DNA of 30,350 nucleotides from NCBI GenBank assembly GCA_937910305.1, contig CALEPS010000081.1, forward strand, positions 1 to 30,350, in the 5' to 3' direction. The translations under genes were made by a program, and so were the position numbers. This DNA is from an uncultured Bacteroidales bacterium. Its GTDB lineage: Bacteria > Bacteroidota > Bacteroidia > Bacteroidales > Paludibacteraceae. This document shows positions 21,616 through 30,297 of the stretch, in pieces; position 1 is the stretch's first letter, and the number at the start of each line of letters is the position of its first letter. The notes beneath the pieces were generated by a model. That model worked only from the letters and a program-made list of their open reading frames with translations. It was not told where the DNA came from and ran no database searches.

Positions 21616-22785
21616 ATGATAAATGACTATAACAAAACGAAAGTAGCTTGCTATCTTGGTTTTGTTACGCAGGCGATAGTTGCCAATTTTCCGCCGCTTC
21701 TATTTATGGTGTTCTACCGCGAGTACGACATTCCTATTGCCATGCTTGCCTATATCCCGGCTGTCTTTTATATTGTACAGCTCATAACGGATTTTCTGTG
21801 TGCCAAGTTCAAGAACCTGGACTATCGCCGGAGTATTATTATCTCTGAGATAACATCCGCTCTGGGGCTGATCGGTCTCGCTTTCCTTCCGCAACTCTTC
21901 TCTAACCCGCTCATTGGTATCCTTATTTGCGTGACCGTGTATGCCGTTGGCAGCGGTCTCATAGAGGTCCTCTGCAGCCCGATTATCGAGGCTTGCCCCT
22001 TTGAGAACAAAGAGGGTATGATGAGCCTCTTGCATTCTTTCTACTGCTGGGGCGCTGTAGCCGTGATATTGGGTTCTACGCTTTTTTTCTATCTCTTCGG
22101 ACTGGCCAACTGGAGGTATCTGACTTTCCTCTGGGCGCTTATTCCTTTATATAATATCTATAACTTCTCTGTCTGTCCTATCGCTCCTATAGTGCCGGAT
22201 GCGGAGGGAATGAGCATGACCGCTTTGCTGAAGAACGGCAGGTTCTGGCTCTTCCTGATCCTCATGGTCGCTGCCGGTGCTTCCGAGAGCACCATGGCGC
22301 AATGGACATCCGCTTTTGCAGAAGCATCGCTGGGCGTGGACAAAGCCATCGGCGATCTGGCTGGACCCTGCGGCTTCGCTTTCTGCATGGGATTGGGACG
22401 GCTTTGGTATGGCAAGAAGGGGTTGCATCTCAATCTCTCTGCATACATGACCGGGGCCGGTATTCTCTGTTTCTTCGCTTATCTCCTCGCTTCGCTCTCC
22501 TCAAACCCTGTCGCCAGTTTCGCGGGATGTATGATCAGCGGTCTGGCGGTAGGGATCATGTGGTCCGGTTCTATCAGTCTTACCTCGGCGCGGATACCCA
22601 AAGGCGGAACAGCCCTCTTTGCCCTACTCGCGTTGGCCGGAGATATGGGTGGCACGCTCGGACCTTCCTTGATCGGTATCGCTACCCGCTCCGCGGAAAA
22701 CAGTATCCGGACAGGTATCCTTGCTGCCTCTGTCTTCCCTGCTATGCTCGTCATCAGCCTGCTGCTCATCCGCAGACATGATTAG
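21616..22785 (+). CDS. Major facilitator superfamily transporter
   Basis: I start at the ATG at 21616 (MINDYNKTKVACYLGFVTQAIV), downstream of the promoter box; the upstream frame from 21487 would run through the promoter. The 389-residue protein has twelve hydrophobic segments, a conserved loop after segment 2 (DFLCAKFKNLDYRRSII) in place of the MFS motif A, and a central loop around residues 185-200. Such carriers often move sugars or small organic compounds in Bacteroidales; the substrate is unknown. Its stop overlaps the convergent DUF1573 gene by 4 bp. Confidence 0.9.
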   Translation: MINDYNKTKVACYLGFVTQAIVANFPPLLFMVFYREYDIPIAMLAYIPAVFYIVQLITDFLCAKFKNLDYRRSIIISEITSALGLIGLAFLPQLFSNPLIGILICVTVYAVGSGLIEVLCSPIIEACPFENKEGMMSLLHSFYCWGAVAVILGSTLFFYLFGLANWRYLTFLWALIPLYNIYNFSVCPIAPIVPDAEGMSMTALLKNGRFWLFLILMVAAGASESTMAQWTSAFAEASLGVDKAIGDLAGPCGFAFCMGLGRLWYGKKGLHLNLSAYMTGAGILCFFAYLLASLSSNPVASFAGCMISGLAVGIMWSGSISLTSARIPKGGTALFALLALAGDMGGTLGPSLIGIATRSAENSIRTGILAASVFPAMLVISLLLIRRHD

Positions 22786-23306
22786 TATTCAAAATATCTA
22801 TGTGTTATAGTGTCCGTCGTATAATTGTTCCGCCTTGTATTACCTTGGAACATAGCGGGTTCATTGAGTTTCTTCAGTAGCCTTTCTTCAAAATCCGTAT
22901 GATTAGGCGTCGGGCGCACGACACTCACGTCGAACTGCATCTCCGCTACGCCGTCCGGTACGATGTTACCGAAGACACGGATGGTGTGTTTGGCCAGATT
23001 GATGTTTTCATCGCTGCGAAAGACAAAAACCATCAATGCACTGTCTCCGACTGGAACCAGAGACGGTTGCTCGCTGATGAGACTGATGCTACTGCATGCA
23101 GGCTGTATGTCGCTGATGATCAGTGGATTGGGACCATCGTTGTACAGCCGCCACATCATTTGTAGTTCATCGCCCTGTAAGATAGGGATATAGTGCCGTA
23201 CGGGATCTTTCACCCGCACATTCGTCGGACCTATCTCTTTCCTACAGCCCGCCAAGAGCACCGCCAGTAGTAAGATTCCTATTATGTTAATCCTCCCTTT
23301 GTTCAT
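22782..23306 (-). CDS. DUF1573-type lipoprotein, third gene of the exopolysaccharide-like operon
   Basis: The 174-residue protein has a lipobox at LLAGC (C21). Residues about 40-135 (MMWRLYNDGPNPLIISDIQPACSS, ALMVFVFRSDENI, KHTIRVFGNI) form the Ig-like DUF1573 domain. The start codon overlaps the stop of the large fusion gene in TGATG, so its translation is coupled to it. It should be a periplasmic or outer-membrane lipoprotein working with the fusion protein; a scaffold role is inference. The C-terminal 35 residues are polar and unrecognised. Confidence 0.85.
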   Translation of the reverse strand: MNKGRINIIGILLLAVLLAGCRKEIGPTNVRVKDPVRHYIPILQGDELQMMWRLYNDGPNPLIISDIQPACSSISLISEQPSLVPVGDSALMVFVFRSDENINLAKHTIRVFGNIVPDGVAEMQFDVSVVRPTPNHTDFEERLLKKLNEPAMFQGNTRRNNYTTDTITHRYFEY

Positions 23307-26300
23307 CAGAACTTGATATCCATGGATATATTCAAATAAATATAGTTACGTACGGTCCGGTTGTTGCTCCCGATGACGTACCAGGACAGGCTGCCTGCTA
23401 ATCCCAGATGGCCGTTGATCACGTAATATCCTCCGGCACTCACGTTGGTGTTGATATGAGCGAAACGCACAGGCATAGAACCGTCTAACAGCGAGACCTC
23501 CGGTGCATTTCCGGCGCCTACTGCGGCAAACACATGGCTCCTGTCGCCGTCCAACGGGAAGAACTGGCATTTGAAACCTCCGTTGAAATACACGTTCTTG
23601 TTCAGCAGATAAGCATCCAGTGAGGGCGAGAGGAAGAACTGGCCTACCGTCCATCCTGCCGTCAGTCCCAGACCCCATAGATGATAGGGATTCGTGTCGG
23701 CTATATACCGCCAGGACAGCCTCTCGGTCAATGTCCAGTCCATCGGCAGGTTCTCTGTAACTGATATTTTGGCGGCTCCTTTCGGCAGGAACTTCGATGC
23801 CCATGAGCCCTGCACAGCTATCTCGCCCCAATGGAAGGAGTGGCTGTATCCTGCACCTATCTGCACACCGCTTCCGCCTTCTGAATAGACCGTTGAGTCA
23901 TTGCCGTTCACGTCAGACTCAGTCCATTGACCGCTCTCGCGACCGGCATAGGCAAGCGAGACTTCCAGAACATCTTTCTTCCACGCGTGGCTGTAAGTGG
24001 CATAGGCGTTGTGACTCCATTGATCCACACTGCTTCTGCGCGAATATTGGTATTCGAATAGCAGGCTGTTTTTCATTGTCCTGCTATGTAGCAGATAGCC
24101 ATGGCGGCGCACATAAACAGCCTCATTGGGAGCCGGAACATACCGCATCAGGTTCACATACGCGCTGTCGTAGTTCTTCCGTTTCTCATAATAGACCGAA
24201 CGCTCCATGTAATCCATCATAGCGAGCGAATCGCTTACGGCACTCGTGTCCGGTATATTGGCGCGGCAGGCGGTTATTCTGCGTCGTATCGTCTCCTGCA
24301 GCGTCGTGTCGGTCGTCAGCGTGTCCGCCTGCTCCAAGAGCGGCAGGGCTTGAACCCATTGCTCCTCAGCCATCAGGTCTGTTCCCTCACGCAGACGCTT
24401 CTCCGCGATCTCTTCGCGTACATCGGCGTCGTTGGGATCGGCTGCAAAACGCTGCTCCAGCAGTCGGTTCGCTGCCCTCTCATTACCCAGACGTTGCTCC
24501 GTCAACTGCGCTTTAGCTAACAACTCCGGCGTGTCGCCATCACGTTTACGCGCCTCGCTGATATAGTACTGCGCATCGTCCCAATAACCTCTTTGCATAG
24601 AGGTACGGATGAGCCATTCCAGTGAGGTCGAGTCTTGCTGGCTGCCATACAGATGGCGGTAGCGGGTGTAAGCATCGTTGGCGTCTGCTGCTTCTGCCGC
24701 CTCGCGCTGGAGACCCTCTAATAGCGGCTCTAAATCATTGGCTTTGTACATCCGTATGCAGTCGCGTAGGTATCCTTCTGCCTCTTGGTAGCGAGCCTCC
24801 TCGCTCATGATGGATACACGCTTGCGGATCAGGGCTCTGTTTCCGCGGGTGTTCTGTACACCGCGCGCACACACTTCCTCCGCTTCGCGACGTTTGCCCT
24901 CTCGGAGGAGAGAAGCGGCGAGGTCCAGGTAATAACCGGGCTGTTTGGCGGGATTGTTCGCTATCAGCGACTGCATCTGTTTCTGTACCTCCTCTTCGTT
25001 GCCCTGTTTGCGCGCAGCGTTCGCTTTCAGCTCCTGATGGTAGGCTACGTCCTTGCGCACTTGCTCGTTCTCGGGGTAGATCTCTGCCAGACGGGCCAAC
25101 AGACGGTCGGCCTCATAGTCGTTGCCGCTTTGACGGTAGAGCTCGATCTTCTTCCTCCACAGATGGATGTTGTATGGACTGAATGCCAGCAGATCGTTCA
25201 CATGGACGATGGCTGTGGCGTAGTTGCCTTCCTCCTGTTCTATTTTCACCAGCAGGTCCAGCGCCTCTGTACGCGAGTCGTCTTCTTCAAGCGCGTAGAG
25301 CAGATGCATACGGGCTTCGTCAGGACGCCCTATATGGTGGTAATACCGACCGTTCAGGTAACGCATATCGGCGGTGTAACCCCATTCGGGGTCGGCGGCA
25401 TCAATGAGTTTCTTGGCCTTTTCCCATTCCTTGTTATCCATCAGCCACTTAATGGTATCGCTGTACTGAGCCAGACTCATCGTCAGGTGCTTCGGTAACT
25501 TGGCGTGTACGTCCTCTGCTTTTTGATGGATGGTGTTCTTTCCTTCTACCACACGCTCTTTCAGGCTGCTCTGCGCCCATATACCGGTTGGAAGCAAGCA
25601 CAGCAACGCTATGGCTGCCGCTTTTTTCTTGGTTCCCGTTCGCGTCATTTCACCCCATACAGCACGCTGGTTAGTCAGGTATTTCCAATAACCTTGCAGC
25701 GAGAATACGACGATCATCGGGTGGTATATGATAGGCTCAAACAGAGCGGCTAACAGCAACTTGAAATATCCGGTGGATTTCGTGTAGGAACCACCGCACA
25801 GGTAGTCATAGAAAATAACAAAACTGGATAGCACCATCGAGAAACCGTATATGGCTGCCATCAATATCCAGAATGCGGACCAGTTAATTCCGTTGGTGAA
25901 GATCAGAAAGGCCATGACCACTAATCCCAGACCCTCAATAATAGGAGCCAGAAACTCGAAAATGAAGGTATAGGGCAGAGTCACCATTCCCAATGTCTTG
26001 TATTTGGGATTGAAGAGCATATAACGGTGTTTCCACATGTGCTGGATCAATCCGCGGCCCCAACGGTTGCGCTGGCGCTTGAGCACTTTTACGGTACTGG
26101 GACCCTCCGTCCAGCAGCATGTATGAGGAATCTGCACCACACGGTAGGGCTTTTTTTGCTCTAAACAGTATCCCATCATACGGGTGATGATATCCATATC
26201 TTCGGCGAACGAATCACTCGCGTAACCGCCGGCGGAAAGAACGATCTCCGTGCTGAATAGACCATAACCGCCAGACACGTTGTTCATCGCGTTGATCTGG

Positions 26301-27031
26301 CTCCAACCCATCTTACCGATCAGGAACGAACGCTTGTACTCCAGATCCTGAAACAACGGGATAGGTTGGTTGGACGGACGGATATCTACCAACTGACCAT
26401 TCTCCGATATACTGCCGTTACTCATACTCATCGTGCCGCTAACGGCGATAATAGTACTGTCCTGCAAGATCGGGAAAATACACTGCTTGATCGCGTCTTT
26501 CGACAGAATACAGTCCACATCGGTATTGATGAAATACGGCGTGGTGACTACGTTCAGGCCGGCGTTCACCGCATCCGCTTTCGTTCCTCCGTTCACTTTA
26601 TCTACTACGGTCAGACGGCGATAAAGCGGATTGAACGAACGGAAAAGACGACGGAACGGTTTGCAGTGGATCCGCTCAACATACTCGAACGGAATCTCCT
26701 CCAGATCAAAATTGTTGATCAGCAACTCTAATGTGTTGTCCTTACTGCCGTCGTTCACAATCACCACCTCGAAATTCGGGTAGTCCAACTGGAGCAGTGA
26801 GTTCACATTATCTACGATCGTCTTGCTCTCGTTGTATGCCGGAGCCACGATACTTACACCCGGGGCGTATGGACTGTCCTCCACCGCGTAATTGATGTGG
26901 TCGTCTGTCCATTTCAGATATTGAGAACTATGGATATAAGCCAGTACTAACAGCAGCACATACGAGATGATCAACCCTAAACTGTAGAAGAAAATGATCG
27001 TACCGTAGAAATATAAAAAGGCGTCCCACAT
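23306..27031 (-). CDS. GT2 glycosyltransferase - TPR - YaiO-type outer-membrane barrel fusion
   Basis: One uninterrupted frame of 1241 residues. Residues 1-461 are a processive family 2 glycosyltransferase: N-terminal membrane segment (8-32), IVNDGS (D94), NTDVDC (D171, D173), FAEDMD (E277, D278), QRNRW (320-324), then three to four membrane segments to about 445 and WGE, the usual end of such enzymes. M462 begins a segment that looks like a complete signal peptide (TGTKKKAAAIALLCLLPTG, WAQ). Residues about 490-930 are TPR-like helices; 986-1241 are a beta-barrel ending in Phe, as in YaiO/PgaA-like proteins. Starts and stops overlap both neighbours (TAATG, TGATG). It probably makes and exports a polysaccharide; whether it stays one chain or is cleaved is open. 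Confidence 0.9.
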   Translation of the reverse strand: MWDAFLYFYGTIIFFYSLGLIISYVLLLVLAYIHSSQYLKWTDDHINYAVEDSPYAPGVSIVAPAYNESKTIVDNVNSLLQLDYPNFEVVIVNDGSKDNTLELLINNFDLEEIPFEYVERIHCKPFRRLFRSFNPLYRRLTVVDKVNGGTKADAVNAGLNVVTTPYFINTDVDCILSKDAIKQCIFPILQDSTIIAVSGTMSMSNGSISENGQLVDIRPSNQPIPLFQDLEYKRSFLIGKMGWSQINAMNNVSGGYGLFSTEIVLSAGGYASDSFAEDMDIITRMMGYCLEQKKPYRVVQIPHTCCWTEGPSTVKVLKRQRNRWGRGLIQHMWKHRYMLFNPKYKTLGMVTLPYTFIFEFLAPIIEGLGLVVMAFLIFTNGINWSAFWILMAAIYGFSMVLSSFVIFYDYLCGGSYTKSTGYFKLLLAALFEPIIYHPMIVVFSLQGYWKYLTNQRAVWGEMTRTGTKKKAAAIALLCLLPTGIWAQSSLKERVVEGKNTIHQKAEDVHAKLPKHLTMSLAQYSDTIKWLMDNKEWEKAKKLIDAADPEWGYTADMRYLNGRYYHHIGRPDEARMHLLYALEEDDSRTEALDLLVKIEQEEGNYATAIVHVNDLLAFSPYNIHLWRKKIELYRQSGNDYEADRLLARLAEIYPENEQVRKDVAYHQELKANAARKQGNEEEVQKQMQSLIANNPAKQPGYYLDLAASLLREGKRREAEEVCARGVQNTRGNRALIRKRVSIMSEEARYQEAEGYLRDCIRMYKANDLEPLLEGLQREAAEAADANDAYTRYRHLYGSQQDSTSLEWLIRTSMQRGYWDDAQYYISEARKRDGDTPELLAKAQLTEQRLGNERAANRLLEQRFAADPNDADVREEIAEKRLREGTDLMAEEQWVQALPLLEQADTLTTDTTLQETIRRRITACRANIPDTSAVSDSLAMMDYMERSVYYEKRKNYDSAYVNLMRYVPAPNEAVYVRRHGYLLHSRTMKNSLLFEYQYSRRSSVDQWSHNAYATYSHAWKKDVLEVSLAYAGRESGQWTESDVNGNDSTVYSEGGSGVQIGAGYSHSFHWGEIAVQGSWASKFLPKGAAKISVTENLPMDWTLTERLSWRYIADTNPYHLWGLGLTAGWTVGQFFLSPSLDAYLLNKNVYFNGGFKCQFFPLDGDRSHVFAAVGAGNAPEVSLLDGSMPVRFAHINTNVSAGGYYVINGHLGLAGSLSWYVIGSNNRTVRNYIYLNISMDIKF

Positions 27032-28212
27032 TATTCGTCCCTCCCTTCTTCTTCGTGTTGCTCGATTACTTCTATCTGTTTGAAGAATTGGTTGTCGTCG
27101 TGTCCCGCGTTCGCCAACTCATAGAAAACTTTCTTCCCTTCCGGACCGTATTTATACAAACATGACAGTACTATCGCACGGGTCTTCTGACTCGTCGTAT
27201 GGAGGTACGCTTGGCGGAAAAATTCTACCTGCCTGCCTGTGTTGATGCTTGCTAACGCACGCAACGTCTCACGTTTGGCCTCGGGGAACAGCGCATCGTA
27301 GTTCTTCACCAACTCGTCCTCGGCTTCTGGGTCACCAATCAACGCAAGAGCACGGATGGCTGCCGAGCAGCATTTCTTGCTCGGTGAGGTCAGAAAATGA
27401 CGCAGACTGCGCTTCTCCTCTTCCGTTCCCCAATAAGGCACTTCCGATATAAACAGCGCTTTCTTGTCTTCGTTCGTGGATTGGCTGATGAGAGAGGAGA
27501 AATGAGGCATCGGGTGACCCTTCGCTACGTGCCAACCGCATAAACGGTGAAAAATAGTGGGGTACCATAAATTAAAAGGCTCGCTCGCGTCTCTTGTCAC
27601 CATCGCAAAGGGTTCGGTCTTGCTGCAAAAACCGTAGTACGCACGGGCTAACTCCCGGATCTGAGAATCTTTATTCTCCAGATAGACCGCTAACGAACCT
27701 TCGCTCACGCGGCAGGGAAGGGTCATCAGAATCTGCAGCGTACGTTTCACATCCTTATGTTTCAGCAGATTGGTTTCCAATGCTTCTTGTACGCCCGTCA
27801 AACGGCATAACCGGCGCATGTTCGGGATATACAGCTTGTGCGTCAATTCCATGCGCAGGCTCTCCAGCAGACGGGCCATCACCATCCCGTTCGTCTGGTG
27901 CAACTCGCTACGGTCGTGGCGGCAGATATACTCCATCTCCTCCTGGCTCAGTTTCTCCTCCGTGCGGAGAATGTCACGGAATGCACTCTCATATTCACGA
28001 CGGTATTTCTCGTACTCGTTGTCGTTGTGCCAACGCCTGTTGGCTTTGTGCGAAAAAAGAATGAATAAAACAACGATCGTCACAACGCTCAGGGCTATGA
28101 TCCCGAACGAAATACGGACCTGCCATGGGAACTGGCGAAGGTAAGCGTCAAGAAGGTAGTTCATATATTGTACTACTTCCCATCCGTAGAATATTGCTGA
28201 AGGTCCTTCCAT
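27031..28212 (-). CDS. Membrane-anchored HEAT-repeat protein, first gene of the operon
   Basis: The 393-residue protein has one membrane segment (about 34-54) and then a cytoplasmic region. From about residue 200 it is built of helical HEAT-like repeats (CCSAAIRALALIGDPEAEDELVKNY, KRETLRALASINTGRQVEFFRQAYL, KTRAIVLSCLYKYGPEGKKVF). Its stop overlaps the start of the fusion gene in TAATG, so the two are made together. Bacteroidetes genomes often pair such HEAT proteins with GT2 enzymes; a scaffold or control subunit of the synthase is inferred. The ATG at 28164 (MNYLLDAYL) is an alternative start. Promoter at 28224-28255. Confidence 0.85.
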   Translation of the reverse strand: MEGPSAIFYGWEVVQYMNYLLDAYLRQFPWQVRISFGIIALSVVTIVVLFILFSHKANRRWHNDNEYEKYRREYESAFRDILRTEEKLSQEEMEYICRHDRSELHQTNGMVMARLLESLRMELTHKLYIPNMRRLCRLTGVQEALETNLLKHKDVKRTLQILMTLPCRVSEGSLAVYLENKDSQIRELARAYYGFCSKTEPFAMVTRDASEPFNLWYPTIFHRLCGWHVAKGHPMPHFSSLISQSTNEDKKALFISEVPYWGTEEEKRSLRHFLTSPSKKCCSAAIRALALIGDPEAEDELVKNYDALFPEAKRETLRALASINTGRQVEFFRQAYLHTTSQKTRAIVLSCLYKYGPEGKKVFYELANAGHDDNQFFKQIEVIEQHEEEGRDE

Positions 28213-28223
28213 AAATGAGCGTG

Positions 28224-28255
28224 CAAAAGTACTAAAATTTTACCAATATACCAAA
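28224..28255 (-). promoter_or_regulatory. Promoter of the HEAT/GT2 operon
   Basis: Minus strand TTTG (28255-28252), 20 bp, TACTTTTG (28231-28224), 11 bp before the ATG at 28212; this would be nearly leaderless for that start and gives a leader of about 50 bases for the start at 28164. Confidence 0.75.
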
Positions 28256-28305
28256 TTTTTCGGGGGAAAATATACGTTTTTAATGTTTTTTTGTGGAGTT
28301 TTTTT

Positions 28306-28337
28306 ATTTTTTAATTTTTAATTTTTAATTTTGAATT
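28306..28337. repeat. AT-rich heptad tandem repeat (TTTTTAA type) before the AraC gene
   Basis: Four units TTTTTAA / TTTTGAA with a 7-bp period, directly upstream of the -7 box at 28346. Close in sequence to the array at 4351-4387. Confidence 0.75.
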
Positions 28338-28345
28338 ATTTGTTG

Positions 28346-28353
28346 TATCTTTG
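28346..28353 (+). promoter_or_regulatory. -7 box of the membrane AraC regulator
   Basis: TATCTTTG, 34 bp before the ATG at 28388; the repeat array supplies the T-rich -33 region. Confidence 0.6.
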
Positions 28354-28387
28354 CACCCGATTTTAATCGTAAACCGTAAATCAACTT

Positions 28388-29488
28388 ATGACTCGCCAGT
28401 TAATTGAAATACTACTCATCAATATCCCGGCATACATCTGTGCCGGACTTGCTCTCTACCGCAAAATTAACAAAGGGCAGTATTACGAGGCGGTCATTTT
28501 CGCCCTGCTTGTTCTGGATCTCTTCTGCATGGCGTTTTTTACGGCTATGGTGCTAAACCCCGAGACGGCAACCGGTACCAACATGCAATGGTTGGCTATC
28601 TTTACCGTACTTGTTGTGCCAATCTTATATGCCTTCCACGCTCCTTATACCGGACACGAGAGAATCGATTGGGCTATCATCTTGCTCTTTCTGATCGCAG
28701 GACTGATTTTTGTGCCTGCCACCAGTATCGAACTCGCGCCATCCTACGCCGTCCGGTATGATACTATGCCTATGGAGGGATATGGAGTTTCAATCTTCTA
28801 TCGGGGAATGTACCTCTTTCATATCGACTGGATTATCATTATTCTCTTGTTACAAACAACTATTGCGTACCTCCGCGTTTGGCGTGTCGTTCGATATGTG
28901 CATGCGCAGGGCGGACACTACTCCCTCTCTACAAGAGCCGTCCTGGCTTGGGATTTTAACTGCGGATTTTTTATGGTCGTCTTTTTCCTCGTACCACTCT
29001 CTTTGTGGCAAACACCCGTGATGAGGGTGATATATATGATCATGGCGGCACTCATCATCGCTGTCGGAGCGCTGCTCATCTTCCTGGGCTTCGATCTCAA
29101 TCCCGTTTCCGAGGACTCAGGAAAAAGAAGCAGTCTCAAGGAGTTTGTCCAGGAAAACTCTGAACTCGTCTCAAGTCTCAGGTATCTCCTGGAGGAGGAG
29201 AAAATCTATCTTGAACCCCGTATTCAGGCGGAGACCGTCGTCCATCGCCTCGGAACCAACTTCGTCTATTTCAACAAGATCATGAATGCCGAGTATGGTA
29301 TCTCTTTCCCCGAATACGTCCACCGCGCCAGAATCCGTTATGCCCAGCAACTCGCAAAAGATGCCAACGCATCTTCCCCCCTAACCCTTGATTCCATTGC
29401 CACCCGGTGTGGATACAAGGATACCGACACTTTTATCCGTCTCTACCGGCTCATCACTGGCGAAGATCCCGCTACCCTACTCCGCTAA
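28388..29488 (+). CDS. AraC-family regulator with seven-segment membrane sensor
   Basis: Residues 1 to about 240 hold six to seven membrane segments, with a short outward loop near 115-130 (SIELAPSYAVRYDTMPMEG). After a helical linker (about 245-275) comes the AraC/XylS DNA-binding domain (275-366): LEPRIQAETVVHRLGTN, YFNKIMNAEYGISFPEYVHRARIRYAQQL, LTLDSIATRCGYKDTDTFIRLYRLITGEDP. This is the type of membrane-held AraC protein frequent in Bacteroidetes. It is divergent from the HEAT/GT2 operon, with both promoters in a 175-bp gap, so control of that operon is plausible but unproven. Confidence 0.9.
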   Translation: MTRQLIEILLINIPAYICAGLALYRKINKGQYYEAVIFALLVLDLFCMAFFTAMVLNPETATGTNMQWLAIFTVLVVPILYAFHAPYTGHERIDWAIILLFLIAGLIFVPATSIELAPSYAVRYDTMPMEGYGVSIFYRGMYLFHIDWIIIILLLQTTIAYLRVWRVVRYVHAQGGHYSLSTRAVLAWDFNCGFFMVVFFLVPLSLWQTPVMRVIYMIMAALIIAVGALLIFLGFDLNPVSEDSGKRSSLKEFVQENSELVSSLRYLLEEEKIYLEPRIQAETVVHRLGTNFVYFNKIMNAEYGISFPEYVHRARIRYAQQLAKDANASSPLTLDSIATRCGYKDTDTFIRLYRLITGEDPATLLR

Positions 29489-29490
29489 TC

Positions 29491-29523
29491 AAAAACTCCC
29501 GCTACATTCACATGCGGCGGGAG
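29491..29523 (-). terminator. Terminator of the second AraC gene, shared hairpin with the first
   Basis: Minus strand CTCCCGC / GCGGGAG with a 14-base loop, followed by TTTTT. It is placed between the two converging AraC genes, 68 bp beyond the end of the minus-strand gene, and may stop both. Confidence 0.6.
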
Positions 29524-29591
29524 CTACAAGCCAATTGAAGAAAACGCTTTTTTTTAACAAAACCCTCTATGAAAACATTTATTGGCTTGTC

Positions 29592-30131
29592 TTATAAACC
29601 ATTCTTTTTTGTACTTTCCTGCCTATATTGAACAGGAGTTATTCCGAATTGTAAACGGAACAAACGGTGAAAATTATTCGCCGTCAGCCCAACCTCGTTC
29701 GCTATCTCACCAACCGGCTTGGCTGGCTTGTTGCGCAATAGATCGCAAGCTATTTCCAACCGGATGGTATTGATCCATTGTGGAAACGATTGACCGGAAG
29801 TATTGCTGCTGATTATACGGTTTAACGCGTGACGCGATAGATTCATTTGGGCTGCAAATGAGTCCCGACCCAAGTTTTGGTCGGCGTAAAGATGTTCGTC
29901 ATATACCGCCTTCAAAATCCGCTCGTACTCTTCTTTGTAATTCATTTCCGATTCCTTTGTCATATCATCTTCATCTTGTAATGTTTCCGATATTTTCTCT
30001 GGTGTTTTGTTTTTCTTCTTGAACCGGCGAAAAACAATATAAAATACAAAAATGTACAACGTGCTGATAACCGCAATTTCTATTGCGATAGTGAGTATTT
30101 GCACCGTAAATAATACACTAAGGATACCCAT
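29592..30131 (-). CDS. Small AraC-family regulator with single membrane anchor
   Basis: The 179-residue protein has one N-terminal membrane segment (about 8-36), a basic stretch (RRFKKKNK), an acidic linker and then an AraC-type DNA-binding domain (about 80-172): LGRDSFAAQMNLSRHALNRIISSNT, FPQWINTIRLEIACDLLRN, VGEIANEVGLTANNFHRLFRLQFGITPVQYR. It has no extracellular sensor domain of its own. It faces the first AraC gene and has its own promoter (30176-30207). Confidence 0.9.
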   Translation of the reverse strand: MGILSVLFTVQILTIAIEIAVISTLYIFVFYIVFRRFKKKNKTPEKISETLQDEDDMTKESEMNYKEEYERILKAVYDEHLYADQNLGRDSFAAQMNLSRHALNRIISSNTSGQSFPQWINTIRLEIACDLLRNKPAKPVGEIANEVGLTANNFHRLFRLQFGITPVQYRQESTKKNGL

Positions 30132-30175
30132 TCCTTTTACAGACTAATAACTATATTTAATATTCAAATTTGCTG

Positions 30176-30207
30176 CAAAAGTACTACATTTATTCGAAAC
30201 CTGCAAA
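30176..30207 (-). promoter_or_regulatory. Promoter of the small AraC gene
   Basis: Minus strand TTTG (30207-30204), 20 bp, TACTTTTG (30183-30176), 44 bp before the start at 30131. Confidence 0.75.
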
Positions 30208-30297
30208 TGAAACCTTTCACTTATTTGGTTTCGTCCCAAATTGGTGATTAAAATTTACGAATTGTTTCATAAATTTTCTCCTCCTTTCCTCCTTTCC

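Noticed and set aside
25640..25655. Frameshift or lost stop separating two genes at the GT2/TPR join
   Set aside because: The frame is continuous with normal codon use on both sides and no homopolymer error is obvious; it remains possible and is listed as a test under the fusion finding.
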